This document shows, one piece after another, positions 26,076 through 34,219 of a stretch of DNA of 44,710 bases. The translations under genes were made by a program, and so were the position numbers. The notes beneath the pieces were generated by a model that had not been told where the DNA came from, searched no databases, and saw only the letters and a program-made list of their open reading frames with translations. Numbering within the stretch: position 1 is the first letter of the stretch; every line of letters starts with the position of its first letter. Source of the stretch: an uncultured Chitinophagaceae bacterium (GTDB lineage Bacteria > Bacteroidota > Bacteroidia > Chitinophagales > Chitinophagaceae); the NCBI GenBank assembly GCA_938017685.1, contig CALIIL010000051.1, positions 1 through 44,710 of the forward strand. The letters are read 5' to 3'.

Positions 26076-26816
26076 TTATCTTTTCGTAATGCGGTGTACA
26101 CCAATTACTTTGCCATCAGCAGATTTATACTGCAATAAGTAAAGTCCGTCAGGTAAACCTGTCAAAGAAATTTGCTGATCTTTACTACGCGCATCCATAA
26201 TGTTTACTCGCTTGATTTGACGACCAATAATGTTACTTAATTGAACACTCTTTACGCGGCTATCATTTACTGTAAGATTGACATAATTTGTTGCTGGATT
26301 AGGATATACTGATACCATTTCATTCGTATTGAAGTCATTTGTGCTTAAAGCATTTAAATCAAGGTTACAGGCCATTACATCTGCAGCAGATGTATGTATA
26401 AAGTTGAAAGTACGATTACTCATACCACCTACTTCCTCAATTTCTAATTTAATAACAGAACAACCAGTAGAAGCTCCTGTATTTCTTTTCATTTGAACAT
26501 ACATATCTTCCGAAGCGTTAGCAGTAATTGTAGCTGTTGTCCAATTTGATGCTAAATTAAATGGAATACAAGTAGACCAATCACAAACACCAGGAGAAGT
26601 CCAGTTTGCATCAGGCACAAAGTAAGTTAACATTCTCCAACGTATATTTACTGATGCTGAACCTGAGTTATTGACAGTCAATTTTGCTTTCTCAAAATTT
26701 CCTCCAATTGGTAAGTTAGTAAAAATAGTATCTCCCGCAGAAGAATAAGTTATTTGAGCTTGCGCAAAGAATGCCAATGCCATCAAAGGCATGAAAAGTA
26801 AAAATATTTTTCTCAT
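26076..26816 (-). CDS. Secreted protein with T9SS type-A sorting domain
   Basis: A 246-residue protein. The signal peptide (MRKIFLLFMPLMALAFFAQAQ) is followed by a beta-rich domain of about 150 residues that I do not recognise (LPIGGNFEKAKLTVNNSGSAS, PDANWTSPGVCDWSTC; it resembles an Ig-like fold that binds nothing identifiable). The C-terminal sorting domain begins at about residue 170: VSVYPNPATNYVNLTV, LSNIIGRQIKRV, LPDGLYLLQYKS and HRITKR. It should cross the outer membrane by T9SS and be cell-attached or released. It is divergent from the thioredoxin-like T9SS gene at 26892. Confidence 0.82.
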   Translation of the reverse strand: MRKIFLLFMPLMALAFFAQAQITYSSAGDTIFTNLPIGGNFEKAKLTVNNSGSASVNIRWRMLTYFVPDANWTSPGVCDWSTCIPFNLASNWTTATITANASEDMYVQMKRNTGASTGCSVIKLEIEEVGGMSNRTFNFIHTSAADVMACNLDLNALSTNDFNTNEMVSVYPNPATNYVNLTVNDSRVKSVQLSNIIGRQIKRVNIMDARSKDQQISLTGLPDGLYLLQYKSADGKVIGVHRITKR

Positions 26817-26891
26817 AATTTTATAATTTTACATGCAAAATAAGTATTTTACAGCAAAATAATTTATTTTCAAACCTAAATTTACATAACC

Positions 26892-28406
26892 ATGATAAAA
26901 AAAATTACTCTATTTTCGCTTTTAACATTGCTTGCGATGTTAAAATTAAACGCTCAATCCCTTCCTGTTGGAAGTATTGCACCTGATTTTACATTAACCG
27001 ATGTTAATAATGTATCCCATAATTTATATAATTATACAGACTCTGGATATACTGTAATTATCGATATTTCAGCTACTTGGTGCGGTCCATGCTGGTCAGT
27101 ACACAATTCACATGTTTTTGACTCACTGACCGCACATTATGGTGCAAACGGCACCTTAGATCCGGGAAAAATTAAAGTAATCTTTGTTGAGGCAGACACA
27201 ACAACAAACTCGGCTGATTTGAATGGCACAGGAAGCAATACCCTGGGAGACTGGGTTAACGGCGCACTCTACCCTATAATTGACCTAAACACCAACGCTT
27301 TCGCAGGACTATATCCACATGCAGGCTACCCAACATTTTATGTAGTTTGTCCTAACAGGAGTATAGCCTTCACAGCACCTGGCTACACAGCAGCAATGCT
27401 TGCCGAACCTTTTTGGGTTAGTTATATGAATAATTGTCCTGTTAAAGTAAACGGAATAAATGCGAGCCTTCTAAACGCTACAACAAAAAAATATGTATGC
27501 CCAGGGACAGCAGAACCACTAGAAGTAAACTTACAAAATCTTGGGACTACACCAATAACGTCAGCCACAATTGAAGCCTTAGACGGTTCAACTGTAATAG
27601 CATCAACAAATTGGACTGGTAGTCTGAATTCATATGATATGGCCACAGTTAATGTTGGTAATCACACGTTTAGTGCATTAAACACCAATGTTACTTATAA
27701 GGTAATAGCAAATGGTGATGTACAATCCACAGATGACCAAATAGACAAGACAGCCATTGCATTAAAATCTAATTATTATACTGTAACCTTACAAGTTAAA
27801 ACAGATCGCTTCCCTGGTGAAGTAAAATGGACTATAAAAAATTCGTCAAATACTGTTGTTAAAACAAAAACTTATGTTGGTAATGGAACAAATGGCGGTG
27901 GACCCGATGCATCTAAGGTTTTTGATGAAATATTAATCCTTGACCCAAATGAATGTTACACGCTGGAAGTAGAAGATGAATATGGAGATGGCCTAACATC
28001 TGTTGCCGGTATTCCTGCAGACTCAGGTTATATAAAGTTATATGATGGCTTGCCTAGTTCTATGCTTATGGAAAATTACGGTGGTAACTATAATTATGGA
28101 TTTACAACGGCATTTAGAACAGGTACCTCAGTATCAGTAAACGATATTATCTCTACAGATAATTTTAATGTATTTCCTAATCCAGTTACAGATGTTGTAA
28201 ATATTCAATTTGATCTAACTGAAAACTCTCCAGTAAGCTTGCGCCTGTTAGATATGAATGGTAAAGTTGTTTTAAATAAAGAAATAGCTAATACGAATAG
28301 CGTTAACCAACAAATGAACGTAAAAAAATTATCTGCTGGTATTTATAACCTAAGTATCGTAACTGCGAAGCAAACGAAAAATGTAAAAATTATTGTTCAG
28401 CAATAA
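26892..28406 (+). CDS. Secreted thioredoxin-fold protein with T9SS type-A sorting domain
   Basis: A 504-residue protein with signal peptide MIKKITLFSLLTLLAMLKLNA. An AhpC/TSA-like thioredoxin domain follows (LPVGSIAPDFTLTDVN at about 25-40; active site SATWCGPCWSVH at about 64-75), then a beta-rich middle and a type-A C-terminal domain (FNVFPNPVTDVVNIQF, LLDMNGKVV, SAGIYNLSIV). The CGPC pair suggests disulfide redox activity on extracellular or surface proteins, though secretion to an oxidising medium makes the role uncertain. A segment near 360-385 (LDPNECYTLEVEDEYGDGL) resembles calcium-binding or repeat elements seen in T9SS cargo. Confidence 0.83.
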   Translation: MIKKITLFSLLTLLAMLKLNAQSLPVGSIAPDFTLTDVNNVSHNLYNYTDSGYTVIIDISATWCGPCWSVHNSHVFDSLTAHYGANGTLDPGKIKVIFVEADTTTNSADLNGTGSNTLGDWVNGALYPIIDLNTNAFAGLYPHAGYPTFYVVCPNRSIAFTAPGYTAAMLAEPFWVSYMNNCPVKVNGINASLLNATTKKYVCPGTAEPLEVNLQNLGTTPITSATIEALDGSTVIASTNWTGSLNSYDMATVNVGNHTFSALNTNVTYKVIANGDVQSTDDQIDKTAIALKSNYYTVTLQVKTDRFPGEVKWTIKNSSNTVVKTKTYVGNGTNGGGPDASKVFDEILILDPNECYTLEVEDEYGDGLTSVAGIPADSGYIKLYDGLPSSMLMENYGGNYNYGFTTAFRTGTSVSVNDIISTDNFNVFPNPVTDVVNIQFDLTENSPVSLRLLDMNGKVVLNKEIANTNSVNQQMNVKKLSAGIYNLSIVTAKQTKNVKIIVQQ

Positions 28407-28425
28407 AATTATTATTTAAATTAAT

Positions 28426-28456
28426 AAAAGAGGTAAGCCACGCTTACCTCTTTTTT
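28426..28456. terminator. Bidirectional terminator containing the prmC stop codon
   Basis: AAAAGAGGTAAGC, loop CAC, GCTTACCTCTTTT, then further T. The prmC stop (28444-28446) lies inside the stem, so the hairpin serves the + strand T9SS gene and ends prmC on the minus strand. Confidence 0.85.
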
Positions 28457-29277
28457 GTTGCTCTCAACATGCGTTGCTTGCCGTATATATCCTCTTTCAA
28501 CACCACATCTTCGTAATATTCGAGACACATTCTTTTTGTCACCTCAGCATATTTTTCATGCAATTCAAAAAACAAATAGCCATGCTCACTCAACGTTTTA
28601 ATAGCAAAGGCTGTTATGGCTTTATAAAACTGCAAGGCATTACCGACCTCTGTAAACAAGGCAATGCTTGGTTCATAGCTCTTAACACGCCTCGATAACT
28701 CGTTGCGTTCCTTGGGCAAGATGTAAGGCGGGTTAGAAATAATTACATCAAATTCGTTATGAACCAACTCACTTTTAAGTATATCGTCTTCAATAAACTG
28801 GATATCCATTTGTTGACGCAGGGCATTTTGCCTAGCTACATTCAATGCTTTAGAACTAATATCCGTAGCAAATACATTGGCCTCTGGCCATGCTTTTTTA
28901 ATACTTAATGCTATACAGCCGCTGCCAGTACCTATATCAATAAAATTTTGTTCTCCGTTCTGAGCTGTTTCTGTTACCCAATCTACCAATTCTTTTGTTT
29001 CAGGTCTGGGAATCAATACGTGATCGTCGACCACAATCTCCATCCCGTTAAACCATTCTTTTCCTATAATGTATTGAATGGGTTTATCATTTTCCAACTC
29101 AGCAATAATCTCCTCCCAATCCTCTTCTTCAATTTCTGGCTCCTCAATAATCCATTGTAATTGATTCTTTTGGTAAATAAATTCGACCAAACGAAAAAAT
29201 ATTTCGTCCTGCTCAGACGGCTCCAAAACCTTGTCTGTTCTATCATTGAACCATTTTCTTAAAGCCTGTTTTGTCAT
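28444..29277 (-). CDS. prmC: Peptide chain release factor N5-glutamine methyltransferase
   Basis: It methylates the Gln of the GGQ motif in release factors RF1/RF2. 277 residues. The class I methyltransferase core shows DIGTGSGCIALSIKKAWPEA (SAM motif I), ATDISSKALNVARQN and the NPPY motif in VIISNPPYILPKE, which binds the substrate glutamine. HVLIPRPETKELVDWV is the typical pre-core segment. The stop lies within the terminator stem at 28426-28456. No clear TAnnTTTG element lies in front of it. Confidence 0.93.
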   Translation of the reverse strand: MTKQALRKWFNDRTDKVLEPSEQDEIFFRLVEFIYQKNQLQWIIEEPEIEEEDWEEIIAELENDKPIQYIIGKEWFNGMEIVVDDHVLIPRPETKELVDWVTETAQNGEQNFIDIGTGSGCIALSIKKAWPEANVFATDISSKALNVARQNALRQQMDIQFIEDDILKSELVHNEFDVIISNPPYILPKERNELSRRVKSYEPSIALFTEVGNALQFYKAITAFAIKTLSEHGYLFFELHEKYAEVTKRMCLEYYEDVVLKEDIYGKQRMLRATKKR

Positions 29278-29317
29278 GATTACTTCACTGTGTAAATAGG
29301 TTACGCACTAACAAGAA

Positions 29318-29325
29318 TATCTTTG
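29318..29325 (+). promoter_or_regulatory. -7 promoter element 4 bases before a 42-residue ORF
   Basis: TATCTTTG, then TGGC and ATG 29330. Same spacing as at prmA, xth and the GldM-C-like gene. Confidence 0.5.
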
Positions 29326-29329
29326 TGGC

Positions 29330-29458
29330 ATGTTATCGCATACCTCTTTTAATATCTTTTGTTGTAGCAAACAAACCCATTGGTTGGCCTCGGCCGATCA
29401 GTGGGATTATTTGTTTCGCAAAATACTTATTCACAAGAAGATGGTAACGATAATCTAA
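29330..29458 (+). CDS. Candidate small protein, 42 residues, upstream of recA
   Basis: An ATG frame of 42 residues (MLSHTSFNIFCCSKQTHWL..., ending HKKMVTII). It has two adjacent Cys, three Trp/His-rich positions and a basic LFRKILIHKK stretch, with no signal peptide or membrane segment. I do not recognise it. The reason to call it is position: an exact TATCTTTG element ends 4 bases before the ATG, and the frame closes 4 bases before the recA promoter element, filling the prmC-recA gap neatly. It could instead be a chance frame on a short non-coding transcript. Confidence 0.35.
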   Translation: MLSHTSFNIFCCSKQTHWLASADQWDYLFRKILIHKKMVTII

Positions 29459-29462
29459 GAAT

Positions 29463-29470
29463 TATATTTG
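29463..29470 (+). promoter_or_regulatory. -7 promoter element for recA
   Basis: TATATTTG, 23 bases before the recA ATG. I see no LexA-type operator around it. Confidence 0.55.
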
Positions 29471-29493
29471 TTAAACTCTGAAAAATTAAAAAA

Positions 29494-30537
29494 ATGGCTA
29501 CAACAGACGCAAAAGAAAAATTAAAAGCACTTAAACTCACTATTGATAAAATAGACAAAGACTTTGGAAAAGGATCCGTAATGAAATTAGGCGACCAAGA
29601 GGTTAGAGAAATAGAAAGTATTTCTACTGGCTCATTGGGACTAGATATTGCCTTAGGAATAGGCGGCTTACCAAAAGGAAGAGTTGTTGAAATATACGGA
29701 CCAGAAAGTAGTGGTAAAACGACCATTGCTATACACGCTATAGCCGAGTGTCAGAAACAAGGCGGCATATGCGCATTTATTGATGCCGAGCATGCCTTTG
29801 ATCCTAGCTATGCCAAAAACTTAGGGGTAGATATTGATAATCTATTAATCTCCCAACCAGATTATGGTGAGCAAGCATTAGAGATTGCCGATCGCTTAAT
29901 CTTATCAGGCGCTATTGATTTAGTTGTAGTAGATTCTGTGGCTGCATTGGTACCCAAAGGTGAGCTAGAAGGCGAAATGGGCGATAGCAAGATAGGCTTA
30001 CAAGCAAGATTAATGAGTCAGGCGTTGCGTAAGTTAACCGCTACAATTAATAAGACAGGTTGTTGCTGCATATTTATCAATCAGCTTCGTGAGAAGATTG
30101 GTGTTATGTTCGGTAGCCCAGAAGTTACTTCTGGTGGTAATGCATTAAAATTCTATTCTTCTGTACGCTTAGACATTCGTCGTTCTACTCAGATTAAAGA
30201 TGGCGATGAAGTCATTGGAAATAGAACTCGTGTAAAGGTTGTAAAGAACAAAGTTGCACCTCCGTTCCGTAAAACAGAGTTTGACATTATGTATGGTCAA
30301 GGAATAAGTAAAGCCGGCGAAATTGTGGATCTAGGTGTAGAACATGATATTGTAAAGAAAAGCGGAAGCTGGTATAGTTATGCCGACAATAAATTAGGTC
30401 AGGGCCGTGATTCAGTAAAGCAGTTATTAATAGACAATCCTGAAATGAGCGACGAAATTGAAGCTAAAGTACGAGCTAAAATTGCTGCAGATATTGCTGG
30501 TGTTCCTTTGGTTGCTGAAGAGGAAATAGCTGAATAG
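29494..30537 (+). CDS. recA: Recombinase RecA
   Basis: A DNA-dependent ATPase that drives strand exchange and SOS signalling. 347 residues. The Walker A motif GPESSGKTT is at about 66-74. Other marks are [10 protein letters not shown] (the RecA Glu switch region), [12 protein letters not shown] (Walker B), [20 protein letters not shown] (signature region) and [13 protein letters not shown] (loop L2 start). The C-terminus is acidic (AEEEIAE), as usual. It has its own promoter and a strong terminator. Confidence 0.97.
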   Translation: MATTDAKEKLKALKLTIDKIDKDFGKGSVMKLGDQEVREIESISTGSLGLDIALGIGGLPKGRVVEIYGPESSGKTTIAIHAIAECQKQGGICAFIDAEHAFDPSYAKNLGVDIDNLLISQPDYGEQALEIADRLILSGAIDLVVVDSVAALVPKGELEGEMGDSKIGLQARLMSQALRKLTATINKTGCCCIFINQLREKIGVMFGSPEVTSGGNALKFYSSVRLDIRRSTQIKDGDEVIGNRTRVKVVKNKVAPPFRKTEFDIMYGQGISKAGEIVDLGVEHDIVKKSGSWYSYADNKLGQGRDSVKQLLIDNPEMSDEIEAKVRAKIAADIAGVPLVAEEEIAE

Positions 30538-30553
30538 ATTAAAATTCATTTTT

Positions 30554-30603
30554 AAACCTTCCATGTCTATCTACAAGATGTAAATAGACATAGAAGGTTT
30601 TTT
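30554..30603 (+). terminator. Intrinsic terminator after recA
   Basis: AAACCTTC-c-ATGTCTAT pairs with ATAGACAT-a-GAAGGTTT across a loop of about 13 bases, followed by TTT. Confidence 0.85.
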
Positions 30604-30688
30604 ATTTGAGCTTTGATTTTCTTTGGGTGTTTTTTTGAATAAATTATTCAAAAAATTATCCAAGCCCTATTATTATCTTAGCTGATAA

Positions 30689-31564
30689 ATGAAAAGAATA
30701 TTACTTGTCTTACCATTGTTTATATTGCTTAGTTGTTCTGAAGACAACATAAATAATAAATCAAAACGCAACCCAGATTGGGTTTGGTGGGAAGATGCTG
30801 AAACTGGTATAGGCGAATGGCTCCGACATGGACCGCACTCTACAGTGGATAATGGAAGCTATACATTGTTCTATTATAGCGGATACCTTTTTGAGAAAGG
30901 AAAGCTAGTAAATGGTAAAAACACAGATACAATATTCCGTTATGACGTTGATGGGACATTAATGTTTTATACATTCAGAGAAAAATATGATGACTACTAC
31001 ATAAATGATGGTTATCATGAAATCTTTAATCAAATGGGTACTTTAATTGCCAAAGGACAAGTTGAAAATCATAAAGAACATAACCAATGGAAACAATATG
31101 ATGACAATGGGAAAATGTATAGGAAACTTGATTGTGTAAGAGATACGGGTTGGATTGTTTATTTTAACAAGGTTGGACAAATTACAGATAGTATCTACCA
31201 CGCCAAAGGATTAAACAATTTTAAAATTAAGCAATGGTTTGATAATGGCTTGCCTAAAAACATTTGTGATTATAAAGTACCAGTATACCAAGGGATAAGT
31301 AAAAGTTACTATTCCAATGGACAGATTAAAGATAGCAGTCTTACCAAAAATGGTAAAGGCATTGGTTTCCTATATCAGTGGGACAAAAATGGCAACTTAA
31401 AAGCGACTGGACAATACAATAAAAACAGCCAACTTGATGGCAAAATGACCGAATATCATAAAAGTGGCAAAGTCAAACAAATCTTTTATTTTAATAATGG
31501 TGAACCAATAATAGGAAGCTTTAAAGAATACAATGAAGATGGTGAAATTATAGATGAGAAATAG
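30689..31564 (+). CDS. Lipoprotein with MORN_2/YwqK-type repeats
   Basis: A 291-residue protein with a lipoprotein signal (MKRILLVLPLFILLSC, Cys at residue 16). From about residue 55 it carries repeats of the MORN_2 kind, about 20-25 residues each, with recurring G-x-x-x-x-Y-x-x-x-G/N-x-x patterns (YNKNSQLDGKMTEYHKSG, YYSNGQIKDSS, FKEYNEDGEI). Such proteins are often labelled YwqK-family antitoxin, but in Bacteroidota they are widespread surface or periplasmic repeat proteins and no toxin gene is near. TATCTTAG, a poor -7 match, lies just upstream. Confidence 0.8.
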   Translation: MKRILLVLPLFILLSCSEDNINNKSKRNPDWVWWEDAETGIGEWLRHGPHSTVDNGSYTLFYYSGYLFEKGKLVNGKNTDTIFRYDVDGTLMFYTFREKYDDYYINDGYHEIFNQMGTLIAKGQVENHKEHNQWKQYDDNGKMYRKLDCVRDTGWIVYFNKVGQITDSIYHAKGLNNFKIKQWFDNGLPKNICDYKVPVYQGISKSYYSNGQIKDSSLTKNGKGIGFLYQWDKNGNLKATGQYNKNSQLDGKMTEYHKSGKVKQIFYFNNGEPIIGSFKEYNEDGEIIDEK

Positions 31565-31590
31565 ATTGTTCAATATCTACTTGCTAATAT

Positions 31591-31623
31591 AACACCCCAT
31601 GCTTGAAACATGGGGCGTTTTTT
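31591..31623. terminator. Intrinsic terminator
   Basis: AACACCCCATG, loop of 7, CATGGGGCGTT, then TTTT. It ends the MORN_2 gene and lies next to the convergent dnaJ 3' end. Confidence 0.88.
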
Positions 31624-31645
31624 ATTTGTTGAATGATTCTATTTT

Positions 31646-32818
31646 CTAACTAAACATTTCCTTCATTTTATCGAAGAAATTCTTGCCGCCTTTTTGTTTG
31701 CCTGGTTTAAAATTTTCGGCATTGCGCATCTTTTCTAACTGCTTCTTTTCATCAGAAGTTACCGTTTGAGGCGTCCATACATTTACATTAATTAGTTGGT
31801 CTCCTTTCTCGTAACTATTGACGGATGGGAAGCCTTTGCCTTTTAATCTAAATATTTTTCCCCCTTGTGTTCCTGCTGGAATTTTAATCTTAGCAGAACC
31901 CGTTATAGTTGGTACTTCTACTTCTGTTCCAAGCACTGCATCAGGAAATGAAACATGTAATTCATACAATACATTTAAGTCTTGTCTTATTAAATCCTCG
32001 TGTTTTATTTCTTCTATTACAACTAGTAAATCACCGGCAGGACCGCCTTTTTCACCTGCGTTTCCTTTGCCATTGACGCTTAGTTGCATGCCTTCTTGCA
32101 CACCCGCCGGAATATCAATTTCTATTTTCTCTTCAGCATATTTTCGCCCTTCTCCTTTACAGCTTGTGCAATTATTTTTTATACTTGTTCCATCTCCATT
32201 ACAAGTTGGACAGGTGGTAACCGTTTGCATTTGCCCCAAAAAGGTATTGCTAACTCTTCGCACTTGACCAGAACCTTCGCAAGTACCGCAGGTTTGTATA
32301 CTACTTTTATCTTTAGCTCCATGACCACCACAAGTATCACAAGTCACGTACTTTTTGACCTTAATGGTTTTATGCACACCCTTTACAATATCCTCGTAGC
32401 TAAGCTTAAGCTTTACGCGTAAATTACTTCCACGACGTCCTGATCCTCTTCTTTGTTGCTGCTGACGCTGCCCTCCAAAGAAACTGTCAAAACCGCCACC
32501 GCCTCCACCGCCGAAGACATCACCGAAATGCGAGAATATGTCTTCCATATTCATACCGCCGCCACCAAAGCCTCCACCGCCACCAGCAGCTCCTTGCATA
32601 CCCGCATGACCAAAACGATCATAGCGTGCTTTCTTATCTTCATTGCTTAAAACGTCATAAGCTTCTGCCGCTTCCTTAAACTTTTCTTCGGCTGTTGAGT
32701 CATCTGGATTTCGATCGGGATGATACTTTAATGCTGTTTTACGGTAGGCTTTTTTTATTTCGTCGGCCGAAGCACTTTTAGACACGCCTAATATTTCGTA
32801 ATAATCTCTTTTACTCAT
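31646..32818 (-). CDS. dnaJ: Chaperone DnaJ (Hsp40)
   Basis: The co-chaperone that delivers unfolded clients to DnaK and stimulates its ATPase. 390 residues, class A: J domain 1-70 with YHPDRNPDD (HPD motif), a Gly/Phe-rich region (about 75-120), a zinc domain with four CxxCxGxG repeats ([32 protein letters not shown]) at about 165-235 and two C-terminal beta domains. It lies 9 bases downstream of grpE, forming the usual operon; dnaK is not in the window. Confidence 0.96.
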   Translation of the reverse strand: MSKRDYYEILGVSKSASADEIKKAYRKTALKYHPDRNPDDSTAEEKFKEAAEAYDVLSNEDKKARYDRFGHAGMQGAAGGGGGFGGGGMNMEDIFSHFGDVFGGGGGGGFDSFFGGQRQQQQRRGSGRRGSNLRVKLKLSYEDIVKGVHKTIKVKKYVTCDTCGGHGAKDKSSIQTCGTCEGSGQVRRVSNTFLGQMQTVTTCPTCNGDGTSIKNNCTSCKGEGRKYAEEKIEIDIPAGVQEGMQLSVNGKGNAGEKGGPAGDLLVVIEEIKHEDLIRQDLNVLYELHVSFPDAVLGTEVEVPTITGSAKIKIPAGTQGGKIFRLKGKGFPSVNSYEKGDQLINVNVWTPQTVTSDEKKQLEKMRNAENFKPGKQKGGKNFFDKMKEMFS

Positions 32819-32827
32819 GCTTTGTAA

Positions 32828-33397
32828 TTATTTACCAACTACCACTTTAGCGTGCCTAATTAATTTACCATTTAGATTGTATCCTTTTTGTATTTCATCC
32901 ATCACCTTACCGACCATTTTTTTCTTAGGTGCTGGTATTTCAGTAATAGCCTCATGTAATTCTACATCAAATACTTTGTCCTTGCTATCAAATGATTGCA
33001 AGCCTTTTTGTTCTAATACTTTTCTAAACTTATTAAATACTAATTGTACACCTTCTTTCAAAGGCTTCAATTCAACATCTTTTTGCTTCAATAAAGTTTC
33101 TGTTCGGTCGCAATCGTCTAGAACGTCTAATAGTTCTCTAATCACCTCTAAGCTGGCCGTTTGTATTAAATCTACACGCTCCTTGGCTGTTCTTTTTCTA
33201 AAATTGTCAAATTCAGCATTTAAACGCATGTATTTATCAGTCATAACTGCCAATTCATCCACGGCGGGTTCAGCAGCAGTATTTTCATCCTTGTTGGCTT
33301 CTGTAGCTTCATGGTTCGCATTGTTTTCTGTAGCTTGCTGTGTTTGTTCAGCTTGTTTTTGCTCATTCTCTACTTGCTCTTGTGTATTTTCTTCCAT
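32828..33397 (-). CDS. grpE: Nucleotide exchange factor GrpE
   Basis: It releases ADP from DnaK. 189 residues: an acidic Q/E-rich N-terminus (1-~60), a long coiled coil (DKYMRLNAEFDNFRKRTAKE) and the beta domain with GVQLVFNKFRKVLEQKGL and PKKKMVGKVMDEIQKGYNLNGKLIRHAKVVVGK. It is the first gene of grpE-dnaJ. The upstream 110 bases have no TAnnTTTG element. They contain TTGACA (minus, 33430-33435), 17 bases before TAGATG, which may be a different (heat-shock?) promoter class, but I could not confirm it. Confidence 0.94.
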   Translation of the reverse strand: MEENTQEQVENEQKQAEQTQQATENNANHEATEANKDENTAAEPAVDELAVMTDKYMRLNAEFDNFRKRTAKERVDLIQTASLEVIRELLDVLDDCDRTETLLKQKDVELKPLKEGVQLVFNKFRKVLEQKGLQSFDSKDKVFDVELHEAITEIPAPKKKMVGKVMDEIQKGYNLNGKLIRHAKVVVGK

Positions 33398-33507
33398 AAT
33401 TTAGAACATCTATCTATTCAATGCATGTATGTCAATAATATTGCCAAGCCCCGTTTACAAGGACAAAATGACAATAACGACGAATAGAACTGACTTATTA
33501 ACCTATT

Positions 33508-34149
33508 TTAATTCCTAATAGTCACATTAATGGGCATGGCATCTTTTTCCATGTCACCAATGCTTATTTTGATATCTGAAAACTGAAGTACATCTCCTTC
33601 GTCTAGCCCTTTAATCAATTTCTTATAAGCACTATTACTTGCAAAATCATTGTTTTCGATCTTCACAACTGCGCTGTTGCTACCTGCTTTAATAACATTC
33701 ATTGATTTAATCATAGGCTCAGCTGCCAAAGCGCAATAACCTGTAAAAACTTTAATGTTTGGCTTAGCAATATCCTTCTTTGCAATTACACCGCCTGTTG
33801 CTGACCCATTAAATAATATAGGGAAACTTGGCAATGATCTAGCCTTAAAGTTAATCGGGTACTTTACACGTGAAGAACCTTTGCCATCCTTGTAAGTAAT
33901 TACAAATTTGATAGGCATATCGTTAATCTCAGTCACATTAAATGTAAAACCTTTGGCAGTTTTATCCTTAATGCTTCCTTTGGTTGTTTCAACCTCAATA
34001 ATTTCTTGATCCCCCTCAACTTCAAACTTATTATCTATATTGAGATTTACAACCTTTCCATTAGGCTTAAAATCCGGTTGTACTAATTTAATTTGTGCAA
34101 ATGCTGTGAAACTACACAAGCAAAGAATACTTAATATTATGACTTTCAT
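33508..34149 (-). CDS. Exported GldM C-terminal-domain-like protein
   Basis: A 213-residue protein with signal peptide MKVIILSILCLCSFTAFAQ. Its second half matches the last domain of GldM/PorM as I know it: SLPSFPILFNGSATGGVIAK (compare RIPDPVA...G GxI), ALAAEPMIKSMNVIKA, and KGLDEGDVLQFSDIKI followed by PINVTIRN (compare PGDVYQFVNVKA...MVFTIK). The residues 25-100 resemble a GldM beta domain. Full GldM (about 510-530 residues) spans the inner membrane and drives T9SS and gliding; here the membrane helix and coiled coil are missing, so this is a stand-alone periplasmic version. The ATG is 4 bases after TATTTTTG. It is divergent from arginase. Confidence 0.7.
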   Translation of the reverse strand: MKVIILSILCLCSFTAFAQIKLVQPDFKPNGKVVNLNIDNKFEVEGDQEIIEVETTKGSIKDKTAKGFTFNVTEINDMPIKFVITYKDGKGSSRVKYPINFKARSLPSFPILFNGSATGGVIAKKDIAKPNIKVFTGYCALAAEPMIKSMNVIKAGSNSAVVKIENNDFASNSAYKKLIKGLDEGDVLQFSDIKISIGDMEKDAMPINVTIRN

Positions 34150-34153
34150 ATCT

Positions 34154-34161
34154 CAAAAATA
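34154..34161 (-). promoter_or_regulatory. -7 promoter element 4 bases before the GldM-C-like gene
   Basis: TATTTTTG on the minus strand, then AGAT and the ATG. It predicts a leaderless mRNA. Confidence 0.55.
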
Positions 34162-34205
34162 AAGCATTGTGGCAGTTTAATATTTTAATGCAATGACAAT
34201 AATTA

Positions 34206-34213
34206 TATATTTG
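34206..34213 (+). promoter_or_regulatory. -7 promoter element 6 bases before arginase
   Basis: TATATTTG, then CATTCT and ATG 34220. It shows that the upstream in-frame ATG at 34193 lies before the transcription start. Confidence 0.6.
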
Positions 34214-34219
34214 CATTCT

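Noticed and set aside
30689-31564. YwqK-type antitoxin as part of a toxin-antitoxin pair
   Set aside because: The protein has a lipoprotein signal and MORN_2 repeats, and no toxin-like gene adjoins it.
32817-33404. A 195-residue + strand frame opposite grpE
   Set aside because: It is a Ser/Leu/Phe-rich mirror of the grpE coding strand, without signal, domain or promoter.
33430-33448. Sigma-54 promoter before grpE
   Set aside because: TTGGCA-N7-TTGACA places GA, not GC, at the -12 site, so the key dinucleotide is missing.
34193-34219. Nine extra codons at the start of arginase
   Set aside because: The TATATTTG promoter element lies within them, so they would not be in the mRNA; the family N-terminus fits the ATG at 34220.
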